Shown: positions 1 through 9,374, counted from the first letter of the stretch. The stretch: 64,000 nucleotides of DNA from Bradyrhizobium algeriense (GCF_003062295.1 NZ_PYCN01000012.1:124001-188000), one strand, 5' to 3'. The notes: generated from the sequence alone by a model not told the origin. Translations and numbers: made by a program.

Positions 1-94
1 GGAATGACGACAACCCAATCCATTTGCGCTTCGGCCGATAGCGCATTATTTTGTTAACAATTTCCATGAGGACAGTGATGCGAAAGGGATTTTC

Positions 95-1309
95 ATGAGC
101 GTGCGGCCTCAGACCAAGGACAAGCCGACTGCTGCGGGTTTCCAGTGGGACGACCCGTTCCTGCTCGACGACCAGCTCACCGAAGACGAGCGCATGATCC
201 GCGACACCGCGCGCGCCTATGCGCAGGACAAGCTGTTGCCGCGCATCGTCAAGGCCTATCTCGAAGAGAAGACCGACCGCGAGATCTTCAACGAGATGGG
301 CGAACTCGGCCTGATCGGTATCACGCTGCCGGAGGAATATGGCTGCGCGAACGCGAGCTACGTCGCCTATGGCCTGGTGGCGCGCGAGATCGAGCGCGTC
401 GATAGCGGCTATCGCTCGATGAACTCGGTGCAGTCGTCGCTGGTGATGTATCCGATCTACGCCTATGGCGACGAGAACCAGCGCAAGAAATACCTGCCCA
501 AGCTCGCCACCGGCGAGTGGGTCGGCTGCTTCGGCCTGACCGAGCCGGATGCCGGTTCCGATCCCAACGGCATGAAGACCCGCGCCGAGAAGGTGTCCGA
601 CGGCTACCGCCTGACCGGCAGCAAGATGTGGATTTCCAACGCGCCGATCGCCGACGTGTTTGTGGTGTGGGCGAAGTCTGCCGCGCATGACAACCAGATC
701 CGCGGCTTCATTCTCGAAAAGGGCATGAAGGGCCTGTCGGCGCCGAAGATCGGCGGCAAGCTGTCGCTGCGGGCGTCGATTACCGGCGAGATCGTGATGG
801 ACGGCGTGGTGGTGCCGGAGAGCGCGCTGCTGCCCAACGTATCGGGCCTGAAGGGGCCGTTCGGCTGCCTCAACCGCGCCCGCTACGGCATTTCCTGGGG
901 CGTGCTGGGCGCCGCCGAGGACTGCATGCACCGCGCCCGCCAGTACACGCTCGACCGCAAGCAGTTCGGCCGGCCGCTGGCGGCAACCCAGCTGGTGCAG
1001 AAGAAACTCGCCGACATGGAGACCGAAATCGCGCTGGGCCTGCAGGCCTCATTGCGCGTCGGCCGCCTGATGGACGAGGGCAAGATGGCGCCGGAGATGA
1101 TCTCGATCGTCAAGCGCAACAATTGCGGCAAGGCGCTCGACATCGCCCGCGTGTCCCGCGACATGCACGGCGGCAACGGCATCCAGATCGAGTATCACGT
1201 GATGCGCCATACCGCGAATTTGGAAACCGTGAATACCTATGAAGGCACCCACGACGTCCACGCCCTGATCCTGGGCCGGGCGATCACGGGTATTCAGGCG
1301 TTTTCGTAA
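95..1309 (+). CDS. gcdH: Glutaryl-CoA dehydrogenase
   Basis: This FAD enzyme of the acyl-CoA dehydrogenase family converts glutaryl-CoA to crotonyl-CoA and CO2 in lysine and tryptophan breakdown in the cytoplasm. The 404 residues are normal for the family. The chain follows mammalian GCDH closely: 'ERVDSGYRS' at residues 100-108, 'GCFGLTEPDAGSD' at about 144-156, and a C-terminal helical domain. E383 in 'NTYEGTHD' is the expected catalytic base. The start is supported by AAAGGGA at 83-89, five bases before the ATG. It stands alone, with a palindromic repeat downstream. Other acyl-CoA dehydrogenase subfamilies lack this degree of match, so the assignment is firm. Confidence 0.96.
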   Translation: MSVRPQTKDKPTAAGFQWDDPFLLDDQLTEDERMIRDTARAYAQDKLLPRIVKAYLEEKTDREIFNEMGELGLIGITLPEEYGCANASYVAYGLVAREIERVDSGYRSMNSVQSSLVMYPIYAYGDENQRKKYLPKLATGEWVGCFGLTEPDAGSDPNGMKTRAEKVSDGYRLTGSKMWISNAPIADVFVVWAKSAAHDNQIRGFILEKGMKGLSAPKIGGKLSLRASITGEIVMDGVVVPESALLPNVSGLKGPFGCLNRARYGISWGVLGAAEDCMHRARQYTLDRKQFGRPLAATQLVQKKLADMETEIALGLQASLRVGRLMDEGKMAPEMISIVKRNNCGKALDIARVSRDMHGGNGIQIEYHVMRHTANLETVNTYEGTHDVHALILGRAITGIQAFS

Positions 1310-1319
1310 GCCGCTAGCT

Positions 1320-1428
1320 CGTCATTCCGGGGCGGGCCGAAGGCGCGAACCCGGAATCTCTCGCGCCGTATTCTTTTTTCCCACCTCGGGATTCCGGGTT
1401 CATCGCTGCGCGATGCCCCGGAATGACG
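1320..1428. repeat. Palindromic intergenic repeat (GTCATTCCGGGGC family)
   Basis: The ends, GTCATTCCGGGGC and GCCCCGGAATGAC, are inverted copies that enclose a second inner pair (ACCCGGAATC / GGATTCCGGGT). It fills the gap between gcdH and the MBL hydrolase and could fold as a long hairpin. A related element lies at 2368-2491. Such repeats are common between Bradyrhizobium genes. Confidence 0.8.
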
Positions 1429-1441
1429 CCAAGAAAAACCC

Positions 1442-2365
1442 ATGGCCGACAACGACGACATCCCGTTCAACCGCGACTTCCCGCTCAAGCCGGGTGTCGT
1501 CGATGAAGCCCGCCCCGGCGTGCGGCGCGTTCTCTGCAACAATCCGAGCCCGTTCACCTTCACCGGCACGGTCAGCTACATCGTCGGCCAGGGCAAGGTC
1601 GCGATCATCGATCCCGGCCCTGATGACGAAGCACATGCCAAGGCGCTGCTGGATGCCGTGCGCGGCGAAACCGTGACGCATATTCTCGTCACCCATACCC
1701 ATCGCGACCACTCGCCGAATACGGCGCGGATCAAGGCCGCCACCGGCGCGCCCGTCTATGCCGAGGGGCCGCACCGCGCTTCGCGGCCGCGGTTCGAGAG
1801 CGAGAAGCACAATCCGGAGTCAGGTGCCGACCGCGATTTCAGGCCCGACATCGCGGTCAAGGACGGCGACGTCATCGAAGGGCAGGGCTGGGCGCTGGAG
1901 GCGGTCGCAACGCCGGGCCACACTGCCAATCATCTGGCGTTCGCGTGGGGCGAGCGGAAGATCAATTTCGTCGGCGATCATGTGATGGGCTGGTCGACCT
2001 CGATCGTCGCACCGCCGGACGGATCGATGATCGACTACATGGCCTCGCTGGCGCGGCTGGAAGCCCGCGAGGAGGATCTGTATTTCTCAGGCCACGGCCC
2101 GGAAATTCCGGAGGGGCCGCGTTACGTCCGCTTCCTGACCCGGCATCGCCAGGCCCGCGAAGCCTCGATCCTGCATCGCCTCGCCAAGGGCGAGGCGGAT
2201 ATTCCGACCATGGTGCGCGCGATCTATATCGGCATCGACCCGCGGCTGACCAACGCCGCCGGCTATTCCGTGCTGGCCCATCTGGAAGACCTGGTCGCGC
2301 GCGGGATCGTCGCGACGGATGGCGATCCGGTGATCGGGGGAGTTTACCGGATGGCGAATGGTTAG
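1442..2365 (+). CDS. MBL-fold metallo-hydrolase (LACTB2-like)
   Basis: This is a metallo-beta-lactamase-fold hydrolase of 307 residues. The metal motif HxHxDH appears as 'THTHRDH', with H85, H87, D89 and H90. Further metal-ligand regions follow in 'TPGHTANHL' and 'FVGDHVM'. After the core, roughly residues 225-307 form a helical tail resembling the winged-helix extension of LACTB2-type proteins. That subgroup includes RNA endonucleases and thioesterase-like enzymes, so the substrate cannot be told from sequence. The ATG at 1442 lies at the end of a palindromic repeat, without a strong ribosome binding site. It is flanked by repeats and is probably monocistronic. Confidence 0.88.
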   Translation: MADNDDIPFNRDFPLKPGVVDEARPGVRRVLCNNPSPFTFTGTVSYIVGQGKVAIIDPGPDDEAHAKALLDAVRGETVTHILVTHTHRDHSPNTARIKAATGAPVYAEGPHRASRPRFESEKHNPESGADRDFRPDIAVKDGDVIEGQGWALEAVATPGHTANHLAFAWGERKINFVGDHVMGWSTSIVAPPDGSMIDYMASLARLEAREEDLYFSGHGPEIPEGPRYVRFLTRHRQAREASILHRLAKGEADIPTMVRAIYIGIDPRLTNAAGYSVLAHLEDLVARGIVATDGDPVIGGVYRMANG

Positions 2366-2367
2366 GT

Positions 2368-2491
2368 CGTCATTCCGGCATGGTGCGTAGGACCAGACCT
2401 CAGATGTGCAATTGCACATCGGGGAATCTCGAGATTCCCCGATGCGCAATTGCGCACCTGAGGTTCGCGCTAAGACGCGCCCCGGAATGAC
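2368..2491. repeat. Nested palindromic repeat with a long central hairpin
   Basis: The outer arms GTCATTCCGG and CCGGAATGAC match the repeat at 1320-1428. Inside, positions 2398-2463 form a near-perfect 66-base palindrome centred on CTCGAG, with about three mismatches between arms and the half-motif GGGGAATCT. It lies between the converging MBL hydrolase and DUF1499 genes, so it may also act as a bidirectional terminator. Confidence 0.8.
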
Positions 2492-2504
2492 GCGCTTTCG
2501 CGCG

Positions 2505-3353
2505 TCACTTCTTCACCGTCTTCGCCTGCGCTTTGGCCGGCGCCTGCGGCTTCTTCTGCGTCGGTTTGGCGTTGTCGACAGCGGAATTGATGTCCTCGAT
2601 CAGCTTTGTCACGCGGGCGGCATTGCTGCCGAGGTCGCTTTCGAAATAGCGCGAGGAGGAGCGGATATCGACGCGTGATTCCTCGCCGTCGGGCGTGATG
2701 CGGATCGAGATGTCCTCGCGGAAACCCATGATCGGCGTCCGCGCCACCGCCTCGATGCGGCCGATACGGCGCGGCGGCTGCGGCGGCCGTTCGTCGATGA
2801 CGAGCCATTTGCGCTTGGTGACCAGCGCCAATGTCACCTCATAAGCCCGCTGCGGCGGCACTTCGAGCTCCACGGTCTCGATATCGGGATAAGCGGTACG
2901 CTGCTGTTCGGCCGAATAGAGCCCGGCATAGACCGCGGAGTTGGCGCCTTCGCCGCTGCGTAAGCGCGCCAGCGCCTCGAAGCGGGGCGGATCGATCGGA
3001 TCGGTGGTGATGTCGTGGATCGGCGGCAGCTTGCGGTATTGCAAAGCGAGGTAGGCCGGGTAGGCGAGCAGCACGGTGCTGATCAGGAATGCCAGCAGGA
3101 TCCGGCCCATGCCGCGCGACCCGTTCTGCCAGATCGCGGCAAACGCGGCGAGGCCGACCAGGATCGACAGCACGGCGCAGCCGAGCGCGCCGAAGAAGGT
3201 CGCCAGCGCCGGCTTCATCTCCAGGAAGCCGAAGCGGACGATGAGGATCGAGACCACCACCGCGACCACGGCGAAAATGGCGAGGTTGCGCGACCAGGTG
3301 GCGAGGCTGGACACGGGCTCCGACTGGTAGGGAGCGGAAAACCTTCGGGCCAT
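2505..3353 (-). CDS. DUF1499 membrane protein
   Basis: This 282-residue protein has about three N-terminal membrane segments (around residues 20-41, 48-72 and 80-103) followed by a soluble DUF1499 domain. The domain is recognised from its general layout and from conserved stretches such as 'TDPIDPPRF' and 'SSSRYFESDLGSNAARV'. The lysine/alanine-rich tail is low complexity. The frame is open further upstream, but the ATG at 3353 ('MARRFSAPYQ') is chosen because the preceding residues look non-coding. The function of DUF1499 is unknown. It is transcribed towards the MBL gene. Confidence 0.82.
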   Translation of the reverse strand: MARRFSAPYQSEPVSSLATWSRNLAIFAVVAVVVSILIVRFGFLEMKPALATFFGALGCAVLSILVGLAAFAAIWQNGSRGMGRILLAFLISTVLLAYPAYLALQYRKLPPIHDITTDPIDPPRFEALARLRSGEGANSAVYAGLYSAEQQRTAYPDIETVELEVPPQRAYEVTLALVTKRKWLVIDERPPQPPRRIGRIEAVARTPIMGFREDISIRITPDGEESRVDIRSSSRYFESDLGSNAARVTKLIEDINSAVDNAKPTQKKPQAPAKAQAKTVKK

Positions 3354-3791
3354 CGGTTGAATCTGCCGGGTTGGAGTCTTGGCCGGCGGGCGGGCCGGGC
3401 AAACTCGCAGCTTGAGACCACGGCGGGGCGCGAATTTCAAGGTTTGCGCGATACTAATCGGGTTGTAGCAACCTTGCCGGTTAACCATCCCTGTAAATTG
3501 ATTATTAGTTGTAGATTGAAGTCGGTCCAACTTTCGTCTACCTATCGCCGCCGGGTTGTCGTATTTGCCGCCACACGGGACTGTCCTGCACTGGACACCG
3601 GCGGAACTGCCAACCAGAATGGGGAAACGGCGGATGTTCGCCGGAGGCGCTGCAGGATGATCTCAACTCCCGGTCCTTGTTGCCGGGCGGAGCCGCAGGG
3701 ATGCGGTTGCGCCCTTCCGGAGTTTCTAGGGATCGCTTAGGGCGCAATCGGTGTACGTCCGCAGGGCCGGTGGAAGGCCCTATCAGGGCGG
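3354..3791. other. Intergenic region between divergent genes
   Basis: No gene is supported in these 438 bases. They separate two divergent membrane-protein genes and must hold both promoters. Two short inverted repeats are visible: GGTTG-TAG-CAACC at 3461-3473 and TGTCC-TGCAC-TGGACA around 3583-3598. No convincing promoter hexamers stand out. Confidence 0.5.
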
Positions 3792-5057
3792 GTGTTCAGT
3801 ATGAGTGATGCAAAGCACGAAGGATATGTCGGCCCGAACGATCCGGAATATTATGCGCCGCGCGAGCTGAGGGAGCGGGCGACCAGCGAGCAGCCGAGCC
3901 CGACGCTCATGCAGAACAACGATGGGTGGCGTCCGCGAATGCCGACGGAAGGACCGTCCTTGCAACCATTTGGCAAGCCTCCACGCCGCCAGGATTCCGA
4001 AATGTTCACCAAAGCCGTCGCCCAGGCCATGCAGGAGGCGAGGGACATGGCGCCGGTGGAAGCGCCGTCCGTGCTCCGCGATCTGTCGGGGCGGCGCGCG
4101 CTGTTCCAGCAGGTCATCCGCTTCTCGATCGCGGTGGCGATTGCGGCGAGCATCGCGACGCTTCTCGTGATGGCCATTCCGTCTTCGCAACGCCCCGCCG
4201 GCCAGGACAACGCGTCGCTTTCGGCCGCCTGGCAGTCGGTAAAATCGTCGGTGACCCCGGCGCCGCAGCCGCCGGCGCCACAGAAGCGTACGGCGACCCT
4301 GGCGGTGCAGGACGGCAGCGGCTTCGCCAACGATCCTGTGCCCCTCGGCATTCATGTAGGCGCTCCGCCGCCCGGCGCGTTCGTATCCATCAACGGACTG
4401 ACGGCCGGCGCGCGGCTGACGTCCGGAAAGCGTGTTGGCTCCGAGTGGCGCGTGTCGGCGACGGAGATTTCCGGCGTTTCAGTCATTCCGCCTGAAGGAT
4501 TCAAGGGCCAGATGCTGGTCACGGCGGAATTGCGTGATGGTGACGGCGTGGCTCTCACCGGCACCTCGACGCGGCTGACCTGGCAGGCGGCGCCAAGCGT
4601 TGCAGCACCAAGCCTTGCCGCGGTAGCGCCAAAGGTCGCCGCGGCGCCGCCGGCTCCCGTGTCGCCGCCAATTGTCGTGCCGCCGCCGGTCGCCGTAGCG
4701 CCGCCGGTCGCCGTGGCCACCGCCGCGCCATCGGCGATGCCGGTCCCGCCGCAGGCGGAGGTCGTGCGCAGCCTCGATCCGAGGGAAGTCGCTGCTCTGA
4801 TTAAACGCGGACAGGATCTGCTCGCCAGCGGTGACGTCCAGTCGGCGCGGCTGTTGCTGATGCGCGGCGCCGAGGCGCGGGATGCGCGGGCGGCCTTGCT
4901 CGTCGGCACCACCTATGATCCGGCGCTGCTCAGGCAGATCGGCGCGGACGGTCCTCTGGCGGACGCCGCGCAGGCCCGCACGTGGTATCAGCGGGCCAAG
5001 GAATGGGGCGAACCCGACGCGCAGCGAAAGCTGGAAGCGCTGGCGCTCTCGCGTTGA
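3792..5057 (+). CDS. Proline/alanine-rich single-TM protein, Sel1/TPR-like tail
   Basis: This is a conserved-looking hypothetical of 421 residues. A charged cytoplasmic N-terminus of about 105 residues is followed by one membrane segment ('FSIAVAIAASIATLLVMAIP', about 113-132). A periplasmic region then contains a run of Pro/Ala/Val (about 270-325). The C-terminus from about 335 ('REVAALIKRGQDLLASGD') looks like TPR or Sel1-type helical repeats, as in rhizobial envelope scaffold proteins. 'MSDAKHE' at 3801 is an alternative start. It precedes the TAXI gene by 78 bases, but no functional link is visible. The role is unknown. Confidence 0.75.
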   Translation: MFSMSDAKHEGYVGPNDPEYYAPRELRERATSEQPSPTLMQNNDGWRPRMPTEGPSLQPFGKPPRRQDSEMFTKAVAQAMQEARDMAPVEAPSVLRDLSGRRALFQQVIRFSIAVAIAASIATLLVMAIPSSQRPAGQDNASLSAAWQSVKSSVTPAPQPPAPQKRTATLAVQDGSGFANDPVPLGIHVGAPPPGAFVSINGLTAGARLTSGKRVGSEWRVSATEISGVSVIPPEGFKGQMLVTAELRDGDGVALTGTSTRLTWQAAPSVAAPSLAAVAPKVAAAPPAPVSPPIVVPPPVAVAPPVAVATAAPSAMPVPPQAEVVRSLDPREVAALIKRGQDLLASGDVQSARLLLMRGAEARDARAALLVGTTYDPALLRQIGADGPLADAAQARTWYQRAKEWGEPDAQRKLEALALSR

Positions 5058-5101
5058 TTTCGACGCGGCGCGTTCGCGCGCGCCCGTCAAGGTTTTTTTT
5101 G

Positions 5102-5135
5102 AGTACCGGAGTTTTTTAAGTACCGGAGTTTTTCC
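5102..5135. repeat. Two tandem 17-bp copies carrying the ribosome binding site
   Basis: The unit AGTACCGGAGTTTTT occurs at 5102-5116 and again at 5119-5133, a 17-bp period. The second copy places GGAG at 5125-5128, seven bases before the ATG at 5136. The first copy carries an identical unused GGAG. An extra T-run (5093-5100) precedes the array. Confidence 0.85.
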
Positions 5136-6332
5136 ATGACGATGCGATACGCTACCAGCGTGGCGTCTCGCTGCGCGGTCGCGCTGGTGTGCGCGACATC
5201 GGCCTTCGCCCAAGGTAACCCTCAAGGCAACAAGGGCGAGATCGATCCGGCCGCAGTGAGCGACGGACTGAAGGCAATATTCAGCTATTCCTCAGGCAAC
5301 AAGAGCACGCGCGAGCGGCTCAACGCCAACACCGTCACGGTCATGACGGGCACGATCGGCGGCACCTACGTCCAGTTCGGGGCCGACCTCGCCTCGGTGC
5401 TCGACGACGGCGACCAGATGCGCGTGCTGCCGATCGTCGGTCGCGGATCGGTGCAGAGCATCGCGGACATCCTTTTCCTCAAAGGGGTCGACCTCGGCAT
5501 CATGCGTGCCGACACGCTCGATTACCTGGAAAGGAAAGGCTACACCGGCAACATCCGCGGCCAGTTCGCCTATATCACCAAGCTCTACAATGAGGAGATG
5601 CACGTCGTCGCCGGGACGTCGATCCGCAGCCTCGCCGACCTGAACGGCCGGCGCGTCGCCGTCGACCTGCCGAACGGAGGCACGTTCGTCACCGCGATCA
5701 CCATCTTCGAACGGCTGGGCATCAAGCCGGTCTACGCCTTCATCGAGCAGCGCGTCGCCTACGAAAAGCTGAAGAACGGCGAACTCGATGCCGTCGTAGC
5801 CGTGCAGGGAAGCCCGTCCAGGGCCGTCAGCCAGGTGAAGGGTGACAACCTGCATTTCGTCCCGATCCCCTATAGCGGGCCGCTGCAGAGCGATTATCTG
5901 CCATCCGTGCTGAAGGCCGAGGACTATCCGTCGCTGATTCCGCCCGGCGGCCGCGTCGACACCGTCGCGGTGCCGGCGATCCTGGCCGCCTACAACTGGT
6001 CGCCGAAGACCGAGCGATACGGCAAGGTCGAGCATTTCGTGAAAATATTCTTCGACCGCCTGAAATCGCTGCAGCAGCCGCCGTTCCACCCGAAGTGGAA
6101 GGAAGTGGTGTTGAGTGCGCCCTTGAAGGGATGGACGCGCTTTCCGGCGGCCCAGGAATGGCTCGACAAAAATTCCACTGTTGCTTCCGACACGCGCCAG
6201 AAGTTCGATGCGTTCATGGCCGCGCAGGCCCGTGACACCGGCGGGCAGGCCACGCGAACGGCGGAGGACGACAAGGCGCTCTACCAGCAATTCCTGAAGT
6301 GGAAGGAAAGCCAGCCGGGAGCCAGGCGGTAG
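5136..6332 (+). CDS. TAXI-family TRAP transporter substrate-binding protein
   Basis: This is a periplasmic solute-binding protein of the TAXI family. A signal peptide covers about residues 1-25 ('CAVALVCATSAFAQG'). The family hallmark follows at about residues 68-80 ('TVMTGTIGGTYVQFG'). At 398 residues it is longer than the usual 320-340, mainly through a hydrophilic C-terminal extension rich in Gln, Thr and Lys. No TRAP membrane subunit (DctM/DctQ type) lies beside it, so it is an orphan receptor here or works with a distant permease. The ligand is unknown. Confidence 0.88.
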   Translation: MTMRYATSVASRCAVALVCATSAFAQGNPQGNKGEIDPAAVSDGLKAIFSYSSGNKSTRERLNANTVTVMTGTIGGTYVQFGADLASVLDDGDQMRVLPIVGRGSVQSIADILFLKGVDLGIMRADTLDYLERKGYTGNIRGQFAYITKLYNEEMHVVAGTSIRSLADLNGRRVAVDLPNGGTFVTAITIFERLGIKPVYAFIEQRVAYEKLKNGELDAVVAVQGSPSRAVSQVKGDNLHFVPIPYSGPLQSDYLPSVLKAEDYPSLIPPGGRVDTVAVPAILAAYNWSPKTERYGKVEHFVKIFFDRLKSLQQPPFHPKWKEVVLSAPLKGWTRFPAAQEWLDKNSTVASDTRQKFDAFMAAQARDTGGQATRTAEDDKALYQQFLKWKESQPGARR

Positions 6333-6504
6333 CGTTGGTTGCTGCCGATCGGGCGATGCACGTCAAGGGCGTGCCGCCTCGTGCCCGACGTACCGCGCCG
6401 TTCCGATTTTCTCGTTTGCGGGGAATAGATCCTAATCTCCGCATAATATGCGGAGATTAGCTTTTGCGGGAAGGCAGCCCTCTGAATCGAGAGCCGGCTT
6501 TGCC

Positions 6505-8139
6505 TCACGCCGCCGCGTTCGGGAAGCGGTAGCTCTTGAACTGTTCGCGCAACGCCGTTTTCAGGATCTTGCCGGTCGCGGTGTGGGGAATGCCGTCGAC
6601 GAAGGCGACGTCGTCGGGCATCCACCATTTGGCGATCTTGCCGTCCATGAATTTCAGGATGTCCTCGCGCGTCGCTTGCTGGCCTTGCTTGAGCTGGACG
6701 ATCAGAAGCGGACGCTCGTCCCACTTGGGATGATAGACGCCGATCACGGCCGCTTCCGCGACCGCGGGGTGGGCGACCGCGAGATTTTCCAGGTCGATCG
6801 ACGAAATCCATTCGCCGCCGGACTTGATGACGTCCTTGGAGCGGTCGGTGATCCGCATATAGCCATGCTGGTCGATGGTCGCGACGTCGCCGGTGTCGAA
6901 GAAGCCCTCGTCGTCGAGAATATCTGTATCGATCTTGAAATAGGCCTTGGCGACCGCGGGGCCGCTGACCTTCAGCCGGCCAAAAGTCTTGCCGTCCCAC
7001 GGCAGCTCTTTGCCGGCATCGTCGGTGATCTTCATCTCGACGCCGAACGGCGGATAGCCCTGGGTCTGCAGGATGTCGAGCCGTTCCTCGCCGGTGGTTT
7101 CGGCAAACGGCGGCTTCAGCGCGGCGACAGTGCCGATCGGGCTCATTTCGGTCATGCCCCAGGCGTGGCGCACGCGAACGCCCATGTCGACGAACGACTT
7201 GATCATCGTGCGCGGCATCGCCGAGCCGCCGCACACCACGCTCTTCAGGTGGGGCAGCTTCAGATTGCCGGCCGACATGTGGTTGAGCAGCATCAGCCAC
7301 ACCGTCGGCACGCCGGCGGTGTGCGTGACCTTCTCGGTGTCGAGCAGTTCATAGACCGAAGCGCCGTCGAGCTTGGCGCCCGGCATCACGAGCTTGGTGC
7401 CCATCGAAGGCGCGGAGAATGCGATGCCCCAGCTGTTGGCATGGAACAACGGCACCACCGGCAGCATTGTCTCGGCGGCGCTGGTGCCGAGGGCGTCGAC
7501 ATTGTTGGCCATCAGCCCGTGCAGCACGTTGGAACGGTGCGAATACAACACGCCTTTCGGATCGCCCGTGGTGCCCGAGGTGTAGCACATCGCGGCCGCG
7601 GTATTTTCGTCAAAGTCCTTCCAGTTGAACTTGCCGTCGGCTTCCGCGATCCAGTCCTCATAGGCGACCGCGTTCTTCAGCGTGGTCTGCGGCATGTGGG
7701 CCTTGTCGGTCAGCACGATGTAGCGTTCGACGCTCGGCAGCTGGGCTGCGATCTTTTCCAGGATCGGCACGAAGGTGATGTCGACCATCACCACGCGGTC
7801 CTGCGCGTGGTTGATGATCCAGGCAATCTGGTCGGGGAACAGCCGCGGATTGACGGTGTGGCAGATCGCGCCGATCCCCATGATGCCGTACCAGGCTTCG
7901 AGATGGCGCCAGGTATTCCAGGCGATGGTGGCGACGCGGTCACCGAGCTTGATGCCGTCGCGGTCCAGCCGTTGCGATACTTTCAGTGCGCGTGCATGAA
8001 TTTCGGCGTAATTGGTGCGATGAATGGGGCCTTCGACCGACCGCGTGACGACCTCTTGCGTGCCGTGGTACTTCGCCGCGTGTTCAATAATCCGATGGCA
8101 CAGCAAAGGCCAGTCTTGCATCAGTCCGAGCATACGCAC
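6505..8139 (-). CDS. Fatty-acid--CoA ligase (AMP-binding)
   Basis: This acyl-adenylate-forming enzyme of 544 residues activates carboxylic acids to CoA thioesters. The P-loop-like motif 'YTSGTTGDPKGV' is present. So are 'HAWGMTEMSPIG', the A8-region 'DEGFFDTGDVATID' and the C-terminal catalytic lysine region 'TATGKILKTALRE'. The N-terminus 'LMQDWPLLCHRIIEHAAKYHG' type and the overall spacing fit the medium/long-chain (AlkK-like) group used in fatty-acid degradation. The exact chain length preference cannot be read. An in-frame ATG six bases further in is an alternative start. It is divergent from the extensin-like gene. Confidence 0.93.
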   Translation of the reverse strand: MRMLGLMQDWPLLCHRIIEHAAKYHGTQEVVTRSVEGPIHRTNYAEIHARALKVSQRLDRDGIKLGDRVATIAWNTWRHLEAWYGIMGIGAICHTVNPRLFPDQIAWIINHAQDRVVMVDITFVPILEKIAAQLPSVERYIVLTDKAHMPQTTLKNAVAYEDWIAEADGKFNWKDFDENTAAAMCYTSGTTGDPKGVLYSHRSNVLHGLMANNVDALGTSAAETMLPVVPLFHANSWGIAFSAPSMGTKLVMPGAKLDGASVYELLDTEKVTHTAGVPTVWLMLLNHMSAGNLKLPHLKSVVCGGSAMPRTMIKSFVDMGVRVRHAWGMTEMSPIGTVAALKPPFAETTGEERLDILQTQGYPPFGVEMKITDDAGKELPWDGKTFGRLKVSGPAVAKAYFKIDTDILDDEGFFDTGDVATIDQHGYMRITDRSKDVIKSGGEWISSIDLENLAVAHPAVAEAAVIGVYHPKWDERPLLIVQLKQGQQATREDILKFMDGKIAKWWMPDDVAFVDGIPHTATGKILKTALREQFKSYRFPNAAA

Positions 8140-8219
8140 TTTCCTCCGATGGTTTTGTTCGTTGCCGCACGATCCGCCGACTCTACGGGCGGATCGGGGG
8201 GTTGGTTCATGGAATTGAC

Positions 8220-9374
8220 ATGAACTCTACCGCGCAGAAGGCAAGCCGAAAATGGGCTAATGGCACCTTTCGCCGGATTGGAGCGGCAATGGTTACCGTT
8301 GCCGTCGCGGCAATCCTGATTGGCATGCCAGTCGAGACGGCCTGGGCGGCGAAACGGTCGCGCGCTGCGCCGTGGGACGACTTGTTCAGGCATTTATCGC
8401 CAAGGGAACGGGGAGGGCCGCGACCGACGGCGCGGCGTGCGGCGGCGCCGGTGCTGCCGGTGCCGCTGCCGAAGCCTCGCCCGTCCGAGGCCCCTTCGGC
8501 CGAGCGCGACAAGCCGGACAAGGAGCAGCTGGCCTCTCCCCCGAACGGCAAGCCCGACCAGCAGGCCGTGCCGGCGCCGCCGCCTACGCCACAGCCGTCG
8601 GCCTGCCGGCTGGCGCTGACGGACCAAGTCGCCATTGCGCCCAGCATCCCCGACATCAAGGGCGCCGGCGGCTGCGGCGGCGAGGATCTGGTGCGGCTGG
8701 AGGCGATCGTGCTGCCGGACAAGCGGCGGGTTTCGGTGAAGCCGGCGGCGATCCTGCGCTGTACCATGGCGTCCGCGCTGGCCGAGTGGATCCGCAGCGA
8801 TATCGCGCCGCTGGCGGAGCGCCTCGGCAGCTCCATCTCCGATCTCGACAATTTCGACTCGTTCGAGTGCCGCGGCCGCAACCGCATCGTCGGCGCCAAG
8901 CTCTCCGAGCACGGCCGCGCCAACGCGCTCGACGTTCGCGCCTTCAAGTTCGCCGACGGCAGCTTGATCTCGCTGACCGATCGCACCGTGCCGCGGGGAT
9001 TGCGCGAGAGCGTGCTGCATTCCGCCTGCAAGCGGTTCTCGACGGTGCTGGGTCCAGGCTCGGACTGGTACCATGAGGACCATATCCATCTCGACCTGAT
9101 GGAGCGGCGTGGCAATTACCGGATCTGCCAGTGGGACGTGTGGGACCCGCTGCCGCAGAAAGCGCCGCTATTGCCGGCCGAGCGGCCCGACGAAGCGCCG
9201 CCGCGCGAGGTCGCCGCTAAACCGGACGACGCCAAGTCTGATGCGAAGTCTGACGCGAAGTCCGATGCCGAGCCGGACGCTGAAAAATCGAATGCCAAAA
9301 AACCTGAAGAGGCCGAACCGCCGCGCGAGGAGAAGCCTGCAAAGAAAAAGCGCCGGCAAAACCGGCGCTCTTGA
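8220..9374 (+). CDS. Extensin-like C-terminal domain exported protein
   Basis: This exported protein has an N-terminal signal/anchor ('MVTVAVAAILIGMPVETAWA'), a Pro/Ala/Lys-rich linker to about residue 130, and then a full extensin-like C-terminal domain. The domain includes the paired cysteines and the motif 'SEHGRANALDV', and ends near 'WYHEDHIHLDLM'. These His/Asp patterns resemble metal-dependent peptidoglycan peptidases of the M15/LAS type, so a cell-wall role is likely but unproven. The tail carries a short repeat of 'KSDA' units and ends in Lys/Arg. The start at 8220 is preferred over 8202 because the signal peptide then begins normally. It faces the L,D-transpeptidase gene. Confidence 0.85.
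   Translation: MNSTAQKASRKWANGTFRRIGAAMVTVAVAAILIGMPVETAWAAKRSRAAPWDDLFRHLSPRERGGPRPTARRAAAPVLPVPLPKPRPSEAPSAERDKPDKEQLASPPNGKPDQQAVPAPPPTPQPSACRLALTDQVAIAPSIPDIKGAGGCGGEDLVRLEAIVLPDKRRVSVKPAAILRCTMASALAEWIRSDIAPLAERLGSSISDLDNFDSFECRGRNRIVGAKLSEHGRANALDVRAFKFADGSLISLTDRTVPRGLRESVLHSACKRFSTVLGPGSDWYHEDHIHLDLMERRGNYRICQWDVWDPLPQKAPLLPAERPDEAPPREVAAKPDDAKSDAKSDAKSDAEPDAEKSNAKKPEEAEPPREEKPAKKKRRQNRRS

Noticed and set aside
3015..3740. Long plus-strand ORF opposite the DUF1499 gene
   Set aside because: Its composition (many Arg, His, Asp) is that of a GC-rich shadow; the minus-strand DUF1499 frame explains the sequence.
6448..8223. 591-codon plus-strand ORF across the CoA ligase
   Set aside because: It is the antisense of a clear AMP-binding enzyme with all motifs and has no domain of its own.
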